DNA of 64,000 nucleotides from CAVOHU01 sp963843385 (GTDB taxonomy: Bacteria; Acidobacteriota; Vicinamibacteria; Vicinamibacterales; JAKQTR01). Location: the NCBI GenBank assembly GCA_963843385.1, contig CAWJJY010000005.1, positions 806,001-870,000 on the forward strand, written 5' to 3'. Within the stretch, counting starts at the first letter, position 1. The number at the start of each line of letters is the position of its first letter. Made by a program: the position numbers and the translations under genes. The notes under the pieces are model-generated. The model saw only the letters and a program-made list of their open reading frames with translations. It was not told where the DNA came from and did no database searches. This document shows, piece after piece, positions 1 to 8,743 of the stretch.

Positions 1-69
1 CCAGTGCAGCGCGAAGATGAACAGCGTCGTCGCGATGATGTAGACGAACTGGCTGATGCCGAACATCAT
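1..69 (-). CDS. pntB: NAD(P) transhydrogenase beta subunit, N-terminal 23 residues (partial)
   Basis: The minus strand reads MMFGISQFVYIIATTLFIFA and continues off the left edge, which matches the usual start of PntB. PntB carries the NADP(H)-binding domain III and part of the membrane domain of the proton-translocating transhydrogenase. Its first ATG (69-67) overlaps the TGA of pntAB (68-66) in an ATGA junction, so the two are translationally coupled. A second ATG follows directly (66-64). Only the amino end is visible, so the identification rests on this short conserved stretch plus the two upstream pnt genes. Confidence 0.85.
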   Translation of the reverse strand, partial: MMFGISQFVYIIATTLFIFALHW

Positions 70-374
70 GACGGCCGCCCGTCGGTGCGCTTGGTGTCGG
101 TCTTGAACATCCTCAGCATCCGGTCCGTGATGAGGAACCCGCTGACGATGTTGGTCATCGAGGCGAAGAGCGCGACGGCCCCGAGTATGCGAATCCGGAG
201 CGGGAAGTCTCCGCCGGTCACGATGATCGCCCCCATGACGGCGATCGCCGAGATGGCGTTGGTCAGCGACATGAGCGGCGTATGGAGCAGCCGCGATACG
301 CGCCTGATGACCCCCAGGCCGATGATGGTCGCCAGCACGAAGACGTAGAGCGTGGCCCAGGCGTCGGTGGTCAT
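66..374 (-). CDS. pntAB: NAD(P) transhydrogenase alpha subunit part 2 (membrane)
   Basis: This 102-residue protein has three hydrophobic segments (about 8-25, 33-55 and 60-82) and the motif PLMSLTNAISAI, typical of the C-terminal membrane domain of PntA. In the three-subunit form of the enzyme, known from Rhodospirillum rubrum, this domain is a separate polypeptide, as here. It helps form the proton channel that couples hydride transfer between NADH and NADP+ to proton movement. It overlaps pntAA upstream and pntB downstream by 4 bases each, so all three are one operon. Confidence 0.92.
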   Translation of the reverse strand: MTTDAWATLYVFVLATIIGLGVIRRVSRLLHTPLMSLTNAISAIAVMGAIIVTGGDFPLRIRILGAVALFASMTNIVSGFLITDRMLRMFKTDTKRTDGRPS

Positions 375-1525
375 GACGTCCCCTTCTGCAGCGCGCCGCG
401 GACGCGCTCGTTCCTCACCTCGCCCTGGTGGGTCACCAGCGCGCCGAGTTGAATGTCGTCGTTCAGATCGAGATGGAACGATCCGTTCGTGGTGAACGCG
501 AGGACGAACGCCATCAGGTTGCGCGAGAAGAGCAGGCTCGCGTGGAACGGCATCGTCGCCGGCACGTTGAGCGGCGCGAGGATGGTGACGCCGCCGACCC
601 GAACGGTTTCACCCGGTTTCGACAGCTCGCAGTTGCCGCCGCCATCCGCGGCCAGGTCGACGATGATCGATCCGGGCTTCATGCTCCTGACGGTGTCGGC
701 GGTGATGATGCGCGGCGCGAACACGCCGCCGATGAGCGCGGTGGTGACCACCACGTCGACCTTGGCGCACTCCTCGATCAGGAGCTGAGTCTGGCGGCGG
801 CGGTCCTCCTCCGACAGTTCGCGCGCGTACCCGCCGCCGGCGGCCGCGCTCTCCGCAAGCTCGATGCCGACATACTTGGCGCCGACGCTTTCGATCTGCT
901 CCTTGACCTCGGGCCTGACGTCGGTCGCGACCACGTTGGCCCCGAGCCGGCGCGCGGTGGCAATCGCCTGGAGGCCGGCGACGCCGGCGCCGATGACGAA
1001 CACCCTCGCCGGAGGAACCATGCCGGCCGCGGTCATGAGCATCGGGAAGTACCGATCCAGGCCGACCGCCGCCAGCAGCACGCCCTTGTAGCCGGTGATG
1101 CTGGCCATCGACGACAGCGTGTCCATGGGCTGCGCGCGAGTGGTGCGCGGGATCGCGTCAGTCGAAAAGGCCGTCACGCGCCTCGCGGCCAGCGCGCGGA
1201 CAGCGCTGAGATTCCGCAGCGGCATCAGCGATCCGATGTAGGTCGCCTCCGGCCGCATCCAGCCCGTTTCGTCGCGGGCGGAATCGCGGGTCCCAGGCGC
1301 ATTCACCTTGAGCAGGAGGTCGGCGGCGCCGATGACCGCTGCCGGGTCGGATTCGACCTGAACGCCGGCCTGCCGGTAGGCCTCGTCTCCGAAGCCGGCA
1401 GCTTCGCCCGCGCCCGCTTCGATCGACACCCGGTAGCCTGCCTGGATGAGTTTCTTGCAGGACTCTGGCACGAGAGCGACCCGGTCATCGGGAGGGGTCA
1501 GCTCTCTCGGAACGACGATGTGCAT
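371..1525 (-). CDS. pntAA: NAD(P) transhydrogenase alpha subunit part 1 (NAD-binding)
   Basis: This 384-residue soluble subunit belongs to the alanine dehydrogenase/PntA family. Visible marks are VPRELTPPDDRVALVPE at the N terminus, the Rossmann fingerprint GAGVAGLQAIATARRLGA near residue 178 followed by the acidic VVATDVRPEVKEQI, and GSIIVDLAADGGGNCE near residue 286. It binds NAD(H) and passes hydride to NADP(H) on PntB. The enzyme normally supplies NADPH at the cost of the proton gradient. It is the first gene of the operon and its TGA overlaps the ATG of pntAB. The RayT element begins about 50 bases upstream, so its promoter is squeezed between 1526 and 1575 or lies within the element. 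Confidence 0.94.
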   Translation of the reverse strand: MHIVVPRELTPPDDRVALVPESCKKLIQAGYRVSIEAGAGEAAGFGDEAYRQAGVQVESDPAAVIGAADLLLKVNAPGTRDSARDETGWMRPEATYIGSLMPLRNLSAVRALAARRVTAFSTDAIPRTTRAQPMDTLSSMASITGYKGVLLAAVGLDRYFPMLMTAAGMVPPARVFVIGAGVAGLQAIATARRLGANVVATDVRPEVKEQIESVGAKYVGIELAESAAAGGGYARELSEEDRRRQTQLLIEECAKVDVVVTTALIGGVFAPRIITADTVRSMKPGSIIVDLAADGGGNCELSKPGETVRVGGVTILAPLNVPATMPFHASLLFSRNLMAFVLAFTTNGSFHLDLNDDIQLGALVTHQGEVRNERVRGALQKGTS

Positions 1526-1576
1526 TGGCGGCTCCCCCTACTAATCCTGTCGTACTTCTTCGTCAGTGTCCACTCC

Positions 1577-1597
1577 AGGGGTCGGGACGGTTTTACA
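1577..1597 (+). repeat. Left inverted repeat of RayT element
   Basis: This 21-base sequence, starting AGGGGTCGGGACGG and ending in TTTTACA, is the exact reverse complement of 2582-2602. It lies about 50 bases upstream of the pntAA start codon, in the pntAA promoter region. Confidence 0.9.
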
Positions 1598-1849
1598 AAT
1601 CACTCGACAGGACCTGACGATTTTGTATGCCGCCGTCAAACTTGAGCGCACCACACAGCAGTTCTTGCGACCGAGAATCGTCCGCTCGTCTGCAGTTTCC
1701 CGCAGGCCGGCGGACCGGTGGATTCAGAATCTCTGCAAACGCTAGATCATGCCTGCGAGGCGACCCCGTTCATGGAAGGCGGACATCTTGCAGTGTGCTC
1801 TTCCGGAGTCTGGCCGGGCCGTCCGAAATGCGGCAGCCGTGATCGTCAA

Positions 1850-2500
1850 ATGCCTAGACGTCCGCGACGAGCGACTGGCCGGTTCGTCTTCCATGTTCTG
1901 AATCGCGCCGCGCAAGGTCTCGTGCTGTTCGAGAACGACGGCGACTACGAGCACTTCCTTCGATTGCTGATTGACACGTCTCGAGACATTCCCATGAGAC
2001 TGCTGGCCTATGCCCTCATGCCGAATCACTGGCATCTGGTGTTGTGGCCATGTGATGACGATGCTCTTTCGCGATTCATGAAACGCTTGACGGCCACTCA
2101 CGCACAGCAATGGCGCGCCCGCAGACGAAGCGTCGGCCGAGGCGCCGTGTACCAGGGACGCTTCAAGGCCATTGCGGTGCAGGAGGATGTCCATCTTCTG
2201 CGGGTGTGCCGGTATGTTGAGCGCAACCCGCTGCGTGCTCGCCTGGCTGCCAACGCCGATGAATGGCCGTGGTCGAGCGCGTCCGCCGCGGAGCACGGAG
2301 TCGCGCGGCCAGCACTCGCACCGTGGCCGGTCCCGCGGCCGGAGGATTGGCTGAGTCAGCTCAACGTTCCAGAACCGACTCACGTTCTTGGACGGATCCG
2401 TGACGCCATCCGCCTGGGCCGGCACTTCGGTTCTGACGAGTGGCGAGCTCACCTGGCCGATGAACTCGGGTGGAAGGCGCTCGGACGAGTGATGGGTTGA
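1850..2500 (+). CDS. rayT: REP-associated tyrosine transposase (RayT, Y1_Tnp family)
   Basis: This 216-residue protein is a single-stranded DNA transposase of the HUH class. The HUH pair is in LMPNHWHLVLWP (His60 and His62) and the catalytic tyrosine is Tyr122 in CRYVERNPLRARL, both standard for RayT/IS200-like enzymes. The start ATG at 1850 was chosen because homology begins at PRRPRRATGRFVFHVLNRA, although the frame stays open upstream to 1718. It appears intact. RayTs usually maintain REP palindromes rather than move as true insertion sequences, and the inverted repeats on both sides fit that role. Confidence 0.93.
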   Translation: MPRRPRRATGRFVFHVLNRAAQGLVLFENDGDYEHFLRLLIDTSRDIPMRLLAYALMPNHWHLVLWPCDDDALSRFMKRLTATHAQQWRARRRSVGRGAVYQGRFKAIAVQEDVHLLRVCRYVERNPLRARLAANADEWPWSSASAAEHGVARPALAPWPVPRPEDWLSQLNVPEPTHVLGRIRDAIRLGRHFGSDEWRAHLADELGWKALGRVMG

Positions 2501-2581
2501 GGGCGAGACACCATTAGGCCAGTTGCGGATGTGACGTGCGGCAGGGGTGATTACATACGTGTGAGGGTGAGTCGCTGCAAA

Positions 2582-2602
2582 TGTAAAACCGTCCCGACCC
2601 CT
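2582..2602 (-). repeat. Right inverted repeat of RayT element
   Basis: This is the perfect reverse complement of 1577-1597. The TAG stop codon of the MFS gene (complement of 2601-2603) overlaps the outer end of this repeat by two bases, so the element sits exactly at the 3' end of that gene. Confidence 0.9.
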
Positions 2603-3827
2603 AGCGCGACTCTTCCGGCGGTCTGATCTTGCGGAACGAGCCGTACAGCAGCAGGTCGTACGCGATCTTGAGAGTTCCACCGATCAGAAGCGGCGCCGAG
2701 AGTGCGAGGTGCTGCATCAGGGCGCCCGCAGCGGTTGGTCCCGCGGCCCAGGCGACGATCCGAGTCAGGTTGGTCAGTCCGCTGGCTATCGTGCGCTCCT
2801 GTGGCTCCACCACCGCGGCGACGTAGGATTGCCGCGTGGGGACATCCATCTCGACCAGCGATTCGCGCAGCAGGAAGAGCGCGACCGCCCAGCCGAACGT
2901 CGGCGCGAACGGCACCGCCATCAGCGACAGGCTCGACGGGATGTGCGTGAAGACCATCGTGTTCACGAGGCCGATTCTGGCGGCCAGCGCAGCCGCGCCC
3001 AGGTGGGACACTGCGTTGAGCACGCGGCTGGCGAAGAACAACGGCGCCAGCGCCTGTTCCGTCACGCCGTACCGCTCGAAGAACCAGTAACCGATCAGCG
3101 CGCCGCCAAGCAGTCCCCCGCCCAGGCTGTCGAGGCCGAAGAGAGCGCAGAGCCTGGTGATGATCCTCCGCGAGGCGGGCGACAGCGTGGACGCCGCTGC
3201 GATGCCGGGAGCCTCGGCGGTCCGGATCTCGCTCCTGCTCGAGAGGCTCGCGTAGATCGCGGCGGCAGCCAGGTTGATGAGCGCGTAGACGGCGAAGGCC
3301 AGTCTGTAGGACGCCAGCAATTCGACGCCCATGAACGAACGCAGCAGGTACGGAATCGCGCCAGAGAGCGACCCGATGGCGTGACCCGCGTCCTGGACAA
3401 CGTTGTACTGCGCAAACGCCCAGGTCCGGCCCGATGCCGGCACGAGCCCGGGCAATAGCGCCTGTTCGAGGGCGCACGCGGGCCCCCGGTCGCGCCCCAT
3501 GCCGTTCATCAGGCCGAGGAAGCACACGAACGTCAGCAGGCCGAAACCCGAGCTGCCCGCCACCGCGACCCCTCCGGCGGCCGAGAGCAACGACAATCCG
3601 ACCAGCACCCGGCGACGGCCGATGCGATCCCCTCGAAATGTCACGGGCAGCAGGGCGAGGACGTTGCCGACGAGCCCCGCCGCGGTGATGACGCCGATCT
3701 GGAGCGGCGCATAGCGCGACTGGGCGAGGTAGACGCCAAGCAGGACGCCCGTCATTCCGATGCCGACCGAGCGCAGGAACGCTGCGAGGAAGATCAGCCA
3801 CCGATCGCTGACGCGAGGTCGAGACAT
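2601..3827 (-). CDS. MFS transporter
   Basis: This protein of about 408 residues has roughly twelve hydrophobic segments and the MFS loop motif GDRIGRRRVLVGLSLL between helices 2 and 3. It is an inner-membrane permease of unknown substrate. The chosen start MSRPRVSDRWLIFLAAFLRS puts the first helix near the N terminus. An in-frame start 26 codons upstream (3905) would add a basic tail without a helix. The carboxy end RKIRPPEESR lies within the RayT inverted repeat, so the last few residues and the stop may have been contributed by the element. Confidence 0.88.
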   Translation of the reverse strand: MSRPRVSDRWLIFLAAFLRSVGIGMTGVLLGVYLAQSRYAPLQIGVITAAGLVGNVLALLPVTFRGDRIGRRRVLVGLSLLSAAGGVAVAGSSGFGLLTFVCFLGLMNGMGRDRGPACALEQALLPGLVPASGRTWAFAQYNVVQDAGHAIGSLSGAIPYLLRSFMGVELLASYRLAFAVYALINLAAAAIYASLSSRSEIRTAEAPGIAAASTLSPASRRIITRLCALFGLDSLGGGLLGGALIGYWFFERYGVTEQALAPLFFASRVLNAVSHLGAAALAARIGLVNTMVFTHIPSSLSLMAVPFAPTFGWAVALFLLRESLVEMDVPTRQSYVAAVVEPQERTIASGLTNLTRIVAWAAGPTAAGALMQHLALSAPLLIGGTLKIAYDLLLYGSFRKIRPPEESR

Positions 3828-4039
3828 GCCACCGCCGGATGCCGGGAGTCGCAGTGCGCTGAAGTTTCGCGGGAGCGGCAGCCCCGCCCGAAGCGTCCGG
3901 CGCACGACGCAGGAGCCCTTTCAGCAGGTTTGTGCGTCCAAGATAGCATGAGGCTGTCGCCCGAGGCGGCCCGCGCGGGGCTCGCGAGCCTGGACAGGCG
4001 GATCCGACGCCCAACCAGAATCCAGGAGGAACGCGCCCG

Positions 4040-4960
4040 ATGAGTACCCGCATCCTCGCCATTTCCACTGCAGTTTTCGTCGCAGGCAGCCTGGCGCTGA
4101 CGGCACAACCACCCGCCGCCAAGGCCACCGCAACGCTCGACACCTCCGCGATCCAGCAGGCCCTCGGCCGGGCGGGGCAGTCGATGGGCCCGGTCTACAG
4201 GGTCGCGTTCCCGCGGACAGACCTCACGGTCTCGATCGGCAGCATTACGCTTCGACCCGGCCTCGCGCTGGGCGGCTGGGCGGCGTTCATGGCCGCGCGC
4301 GGCGGGGCCGTCACACACGGTGACCTCGTGCTCGCCGAATCCGAAGTCAACCCGGTGATCAGCGCGCTGCAGGAGCACGGGCTGGAGATCACGGCGGTTC
4401 ACAACCACCTCCTCCACGAGCGGCCCCACGTCATGTACGTGCACTTCTGGGGCCAGGGCGACGCTCGGGCGCTCGCAAGCGGACTTCGGGCCGCGATCGA
4501 CAAGACCGCCGTTCCTCCGGCCGGGAGCGGCGGAGCCCAGGCCCAGCCGACACCCGGCTTCGACGCGGAGCTGGTCCAGAAAACGGTCGGAATCAAGGGC
4601 GCGGTGAACGGCGGCGTGCTCTCGATGGGCCGGCCCAGGCCCGAGCGCATCACGATGATGGGCGTCGAACTGCCGCCGAGCTTCGGCATGGCGACCTCCA
4701 TCAACGTGCAGGACGCCGGTGACGGCAACGTCGCCGCGACGGGCGACTTCGTACTCCTGGCCGACGAGGTCAACCCCGTGGCGCGCGAGTTGCGGACCCA
4801 CGGGATCGAAGTCACCGCGCTCCACAACCACATGCTGCACGGATCGCCCGAGCTGTACTTCATGCACTTCTGGGCCCACGACACCGCGGAACGCGCGGCG
4901 GCCGGCATTCGGGCCGCGCTCGATCTGGTCGGGCGGAAGCAGCCCGCGGCAATGAAATGA
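4040..4960 (+). CDS. DUF1259 (LppY/LpqO family) exported protein, duplicated domain
   Basis: This 306-residue protein has a signal peptide (about 1-23, cleavage after LTA) and two copies of the DUF1259 domain. Each copy ends in a matching block: EVNPVISALQEHGLEITAVH with NHLLHERPHVMYVHFWG in the first, and EVNPVARELRTHGIEVTALH with NHMLHGSPELYFMHFWA in the second. The conserved HNH and HFW residues could bind a metal or ligand, but the family has no assigned reaction. A good ribosome site (AGGAGGAA) lies 8 bases before ATG 4040. It stands alone ahead of the kinase gene, 60 bases away. Confidence 0.85.
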   Translation: MSTRILAISTAVFVAGSLALTAQPPAAKATATLDTSAIQQALGRAGQSMGPVYRVAFPRTDLTVSIGSITLRPGLALGGWAAFMAARGGAVTHGDLVLAESEVNPVISALQEHGLEITAVHNHLLHERPHVMYVHFWGQGDARALASGLRAAIDKTAVPPAGSGGAQAQPTPGFDAELVQKTVGIKGAVNGGVLSMGRPRPERITMMGVELPPSFGMATSINVQDAGDGNVAATGDFVLLADEVNPVARELRTHGIEVTALHNHMLHGSPELYFMHFWAHDTAERAAAGIRAALDLVGRKQPAAMK

Positions 4961-5020
4961 GCGCGTGGCACGCGGGCGCGAAGGGCGGCCAGGCCGCGCC
5001 GTAGCCAAGGAGAGGGATGG

Positions 5021-7693
5021 ATGAGCCTCGGCGAGACCATCGGCCCCTATCGAGTCCTCGAGAAGCTTGGCGAAGGCGGGATGGGCGAGGTGTACCGGGC
5101 CCGAGACTCCCGTCTGCGTCGAGACGTTGCCATCAAGGCGCTTCCTGGAGCCGTTGCACGCGATCAGGACCGCCTTCGCAGGTTCGAGCGCGAGGCCCAG
5201 GTCCTCGCCTCGCTCAATCACCCTCACATCGCAGCGCTCTACGGGCTCGAAGAAGCCGACGGCGAGCGCGCGCTCGTGATGGAGATGGTTGAGGGCCCGA
5301 CCCTTGCCGATCGAATCGGAAGCGGACCGATCGTCCTGGACGAAGCGATCAGGATCGCGACGCAGGTGGCCGACGCGCTCGACGCCGCTCACGAACAGGG
5401 CATCATCCACCGTGACCTGAAGCCTGCAAACATCAAGGTGCGCGCGGACGGCACGGTGAAGGTGCTCGACTTCGGCCTCGCAAAAGCGTACGGCGCCGAG
5501 ACGGCGGGCGGGGACCTTCTGGATTCGCCGACGCTGACCGCGGCGGGCACTCGCGCCGGAATCGTCCTCGGCACCGCCGCGTACATGAGCCCTGAACAGG
5601 CACGCGGCCGCGCGGTGGACCGGCGAACCGACATCTGGGCGTTCGGCTGCGTGTTGTTCGAGATGCTCGCGGGGCGTTCGACCTTCGGCGGAGACAGTTC
5701 GGCCGAATCGATCGCCAACCTCCTCGACCACGAGCCGGACTGGAGCGTGCTGCCTGACGCCGTACCGCCGACGGTCCGAAACCTCCTGCGGCGGTGTCTC
5801 CAGAAGGACGCACGACGTCGCCTGCGCGACATCGGCGACGCGCGCATGGAGCTCGAGGATGCGCTGGCCGCTCCGCCGCCAACCGGCGCGACGCCCACCG
5901 GGAAGCGCGAGGCCCGACCGCGATCGTCGTGGTGGGGATTGATCGGCGCAGCCGCCGCCGGGGCGGCGGTGGTGCTGGGTCTCGGCCTGCTCGTCCTGCG
6001 GCTGCGGACCGGGGACGCCGCACCTGCGTTCGATCGCGTGAGCCGGCTGGTCTCGACGCCCGCTCACGAGTTCGGGGCGGCGATTTCTCCCGACGGTAAG
6101 TGGGTCGCGTATCTCTCGAACGCGCGAGGCCCGACCGACGTCTGGGTGAAGTTCGTCGACGGCGGCGCGACCGCGAATCTCACCGCGGCAGCCGGGTTGG
6201 AGGTGCAGTCGCAGGATTACATCGGCGGCCTGGACATCTCGCCCGACGGCACCCTCATCGCGTTTGCCGGAGGCCCTCTCGGCATCACGGCGCCGCAGAT
6301 GTCGAGTTGGGTCATTCCGGCGCCGCTCGGCGGGGTGCCGCGCAGGCTCCTGCGCGCCTCAGAGCAGGCGCTGCGGTGGTCGCCCGACGGGAGCCGCATC
6401 GCCTACCTGCGGGCGGGAGGATCTGCCGGCGACGGCGTGATGATTGCGGATGCGGACGGCCAGAATCCGCGCGAACTCGTCACCCCGCAGGGCGGGCGCC
6501 ATACCCACTGGCTGAGGTGGTCGCCCGACGGACGCTTCGTCTACTTCAACTACGGCTTTCAGAATCTCAATGCGGAACCGACCGAGATCTTCCGCGTGCC
6601 GGTCGGCGGCGGACCGATCGAGCCGGTCGTTCGCACCGCTCGGCGTGCGGAATTCCCGTTTCCGAGTGCGGATGGACGTGGCCTGTTCTACTCCGCCAAC
6701 CCCGACGGCGTCGAGTTGAATCTGTTCTGGCGCGATCTGCGTACCGGCCGTGACGTTCGGCTGACCACAGGCGTCGGCGAGTACTGCGGACCGACGGTGT
6801 CGCGCGACGGCCGCCGCCTCGTGGCGACGGTCATGGGCGTTCAGCAGGCACTCGAACGCGTCTCGGTCACGTTCGACGGGCCGGCGACGCTCGAGCCCTT
6901 GACTGACGGGTTCTCAGGCGATCTCGATCCCTCACGCTCGCCCGACGGCACCCACGTGGCGTTCAGCTCGTCTCGAACCGGCAATCGCAACATCTGGACG
7001 GCGCGGGCCGACCTCTCACAGCCCGCCCCTCTTACCTCCGGGCCCGCGATTGACGAACGGCCGGCGTATTCGCCGGACGGCCAGCAGGTGGCCTTCGTCT
7101 CGGACCGCGGCGGAAGGCGAGGCATCTGGGTCGTCAACGTCGACGGAGGGTCTCCACGGCTTGTCACAGCCGCCGACGTCATTGAGACCATCTCGTGGTC
7201 GCCCGACGGACGCACGATCGTCTACGCGGTGCCCGGCGGGTCGTCACCGGGCCTGATGACGGTCGCTGTTGCCGACGGCACGGCCTCGCGGTTGCCGACC
7301 CCGGCTGGCGCCTTCGCTCCCGCATGGTCTCCGCGGGACGACGTGATCGCCTACCTCGAACCTCATCCGGGAGTCGGGACGAACATCCGGCTCGTGAATC
7401 ACGAGGGTCGCGCTCAGCGCTCGAGCATAACCGACGCGCCGCAGCAACTCTCGAATGGGCTGCTGTCGTGGTCGCCCGACGGTCGTCGGCTCGCCGCCGT
7501 GGCGCTCCCAGGCAACGTGACGGGCACGATCTGGATCATCACGCCCGACAGCGCGACACCCTTCAAGAGGCTGATCGATCTCCCGGCCGGCGCGTACGTG
7601 CGCGGCATCACGTGGTCGCCCGACGGCTCGGCCGTCGTCGTCGGCCACATCCGATCGTCCGGCGACATCGTCCTTGCCGAACGCGTCCGATGA
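5021..7693 (+). CDS. Ser/Thr protein kinase with C-terminal PD40/TolB-like propeller
   Basis: The 890-residue protein has three parts. Residues 8-275 are a Hanks-type kinase: glycine loop GEGGMGEVYRA (18-28), Lys39, Glu58, catalytic HRDLKPAN (Asp132), DFG (Asp150) and GTAAYMSPEQARG. One membrane helix follows near residues 306-328. The rest, outside the membrane, consists of repeated blades containing W-SPDG-RIAY motifs (PD40/WD40-like TolB propeller), at least ten of them. All catalytic residues are present, so it should be active. The extracytoplasmic propeller is likely the sensor. Such kinases are strongly expanded in Acidobacteriota. It is monocistronic. Confidence 0.93.
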   Translation: MSLGETIGPYRVLEKLGEGGMGEVYRARDSRLRRDVAIKALPGAVARDQDRLRRFEREAQVLASLNHPHIAALYGLEEADGERALVMEMVEGPTLADRIGSGPIVLDEAIRIATQVADALDAAHEQGIIHRDLKPANIKVRADGTVKVLDFGLAKAYGAETAGGDLLDSPTLTAAGTRAGIVLGTAAYMSPEQARGRAVDRRTDIWAFGCVLFEMLAGRSTFGGDSSAESIANLLDHEPDWSVLPDAVPPTVRNLLRRCLQKDARRRLRDIGDARMELEDALAAPPPTGATPTGKREARPRSSWWGLIGAAAAGAAVVLGLGLLVLRLRTGDAAPAFDRVSRLVSTPAHEFGAAISPDGKWVAYLSNARGPTDVWVKFVDGGATANLTAAAGLEVQSQDYIGGLDISPDGTLIAFAGGPLGITAPQMSSWVIPAPLGGVPRRLLRASEQALRWSPDGSRIAYLRAGGSAGDGVMIADADGQNPRELVTPQGGRHTHWLRWSPDGRFVYFNYGFQNLNAEPTEIFRVPVGGGPIEPVVRTARRAEFPFPSADGRGLFYSANPDGVELNLFWRDLRTGRDVRLTTGVGEYCGPTVSRDGRRLVATVMGVQQALERVSVTFDGPATLEPLTDGFSGDLDPSRSPDGTHVAFSSSRTGNRNIWTARADLSQPAPLTSGPAIDERPAYSPDGQQVAFVSDRGGRRGIWVVNVDGGSPRLVTAADVIETISWSPDGRTIVYAVPGGSSPGLMTVAVADGTASRLPTPAGAFAPAWSPRDDVIAYLEPHPGVGTNIRLVNHEGRAQRSSITDAPQQLSNGLLSWSPDGRRLAAVALPGNVTGTIWIITPDSATPFKRLIDLPAGAYVRGITWSPDGSAVVVGHIRSSGDIVLAERVR

Positions 7694-8104
7694 GCACGCG
7701 GGAGCCGCCCGATGAAGACCCGCGTCCCAGGCAGATGGTCCGCACGAGGTGAGCGGCGTACCCCGCCGCGAGTGCGGACCTCCTGATTGACGCGATGCCG
7801 GCACTTCGGGACAATAGGTTCGACGTTTCGAACCCTCGGATCGCCGCCCCCCGCAAGACTTATCCCATACGGACGCCCCCCGGCTCCCGCGATCCTGTAT
7901 CCCGGGCGTACGTGCCCCAGGCAGATGCCCGGCCGTCGCGGTGAGGCGTATCCCTTGGGCAGCTGGCGATGCCGTCTGACACCGGTTTCATCGGCGTGGT
8001 GCGGAGTGACCGCGGCGCGTCTGGGAATTATCAGAAGGTCGTGGGACGCCGTGGCGGTTCCGTGCGGGTCGTTCACCTTAATCCGATGCGGGAGGGATGT
8101 CGTG
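7694..8104. other. Intergenic region, about 410 bases, no gene seen
   Basis: No convincing reading frame or RNA gene is visible between the kinase and rubrerythrin. It contains a short direct repeat, CCCAGGCAGATG, near 7725 and 7917. The rubrerythrin ribosome binding site (GGGAGGGA) is near 8088-8096. Nothing else is supported. Confidence 0.6.
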
Positions 8105-8740
8105 ATGAATCGCAAGCACCTCTGGCGCGTGGTCGTGGTCTCGGCAGCAGCTCTGATTGCCGGCGCGTGTGCCTCCGACGTGGCGCGGGCCGCAACGCCT
8201 GCCGCGGGCAAGACGCTCGACAACCTGATGGCGGCGTTCAACGGAGAGTCGAACGCCAGGGCGAAGTACACGGAGTTCGCCAGGAAGGCCGACCTGGAGG
8301 GATTCGCGGGAGCCGCGGCCCTGTTCCGTGCGGCGGCCAGGGCCGAGGAGGCCCATGCCGCAAACCACGGCGAGGTCATCAAGAAGCTTGGCGGAACGCC
8401 GAAGGCCGACATCAAGCTGCCGGAGATCAAGGCCACCTCCGACAACCTCAAGGCCGCCATCGCTGGGGAGTCATACGAGCGCGACACGATGTACCCGGAG
8501 TTCATCGCGGAGGCCAGGGCCAGCGGCAACAAGGACGCGCTCAAGGCGTTTAACTTCGCGATCAGCGCCGAAGGCGAGCACGCCAAGCTCTACACCGAGG
8601 CGTCGAACAACCTCCAGTCGTGGAAGCAGGCCAAGACGTTCTACGTCTGTCCGGTGTGCGGCAAGACGGTCACCGTCGTGGATTTCACCAAGTGCCCGGT
8701 CTGCTTCACCGCGGCCGAGAAGTACCTGAAAGTGAGCTAG
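8105..8740 (+). CDS. Lipoprotein-type rubrerythrin
   Basis: This 211-residue protein starts with a signal sequence ending in the lipobox LIAGAC (Cys22), so it is probably membrane-anchored outside the cytoplasm. That is unusual, because rubrerythrins are mostly cytoplasmic. Residues about 36-170 form the ferritin-like diiron domain, with ligand-type motifs FNGESNARAKY, ARAEEAHAANH, IAGESYERD and ISAEGEHAKLY. The C terminus has a rubredoxin-like knuckle pair, CPVCG and CPVC. Rubrerythrins reduce hydrogen peroxide using rubredoxin-type iron. The ATG at 8105 is preceded by an in-frame GTG at 8102. The next gene follows after 3 bases. Confidence 0.9.
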   Translation: MNRKHLWRVVVVSAAALIAGACASDVARAATPAAGKTLDNLMAAFNGESNARAKYTEFARKADLEGFAGAAALFRAAARAEEAHAANHGEVIKKLGGTPKADIKLPEIKATSDNLKAAIAGESYERDTMYPEFIAEARASGNKDALKAFNFAISAEGEHAKLYTEASNNLQSWKQAKTFYVCPVCGKTVTVVDFTKCPVCFTAAEKYLKVS

Positions 8741-8743
8741 CCC

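Larger units (their letters stand above)
1575..2604. mobile_element. RayT-type element with inverted ends
   Basis: A stretch of about 1.03 kb holds one intact tyrosine transposase gene and is bounded by a perfect 21-bp inverted repeat (1577-1597 and 2582-2602, core GGGGTCGGGACGGTTTT). No target duplication is evident immediately outside the repeats. RayT transposases act on palindromic REP sequences, so the repeats are probably its substrate. The right end overlaps the last codons of the neighbouring MFS gene. The exact outer limits are uncertain by a few bases. Confidence 0.7.

Noticed and set aside
3794..6067. A 757-codon minus-strand frame across DUF1259 and the kinase
   Set aside because: It overlaps two clear genes on the other strand and shows only repetitive Arg/Gly/Ala composition.
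7694..8104. Possible riboswitch or RNA gene upstream of rubrerythrin
   Set aside because: Only a short repeated CCCAGGCAGATG was found. No conserved aptamer core or strong stem could be recognised.
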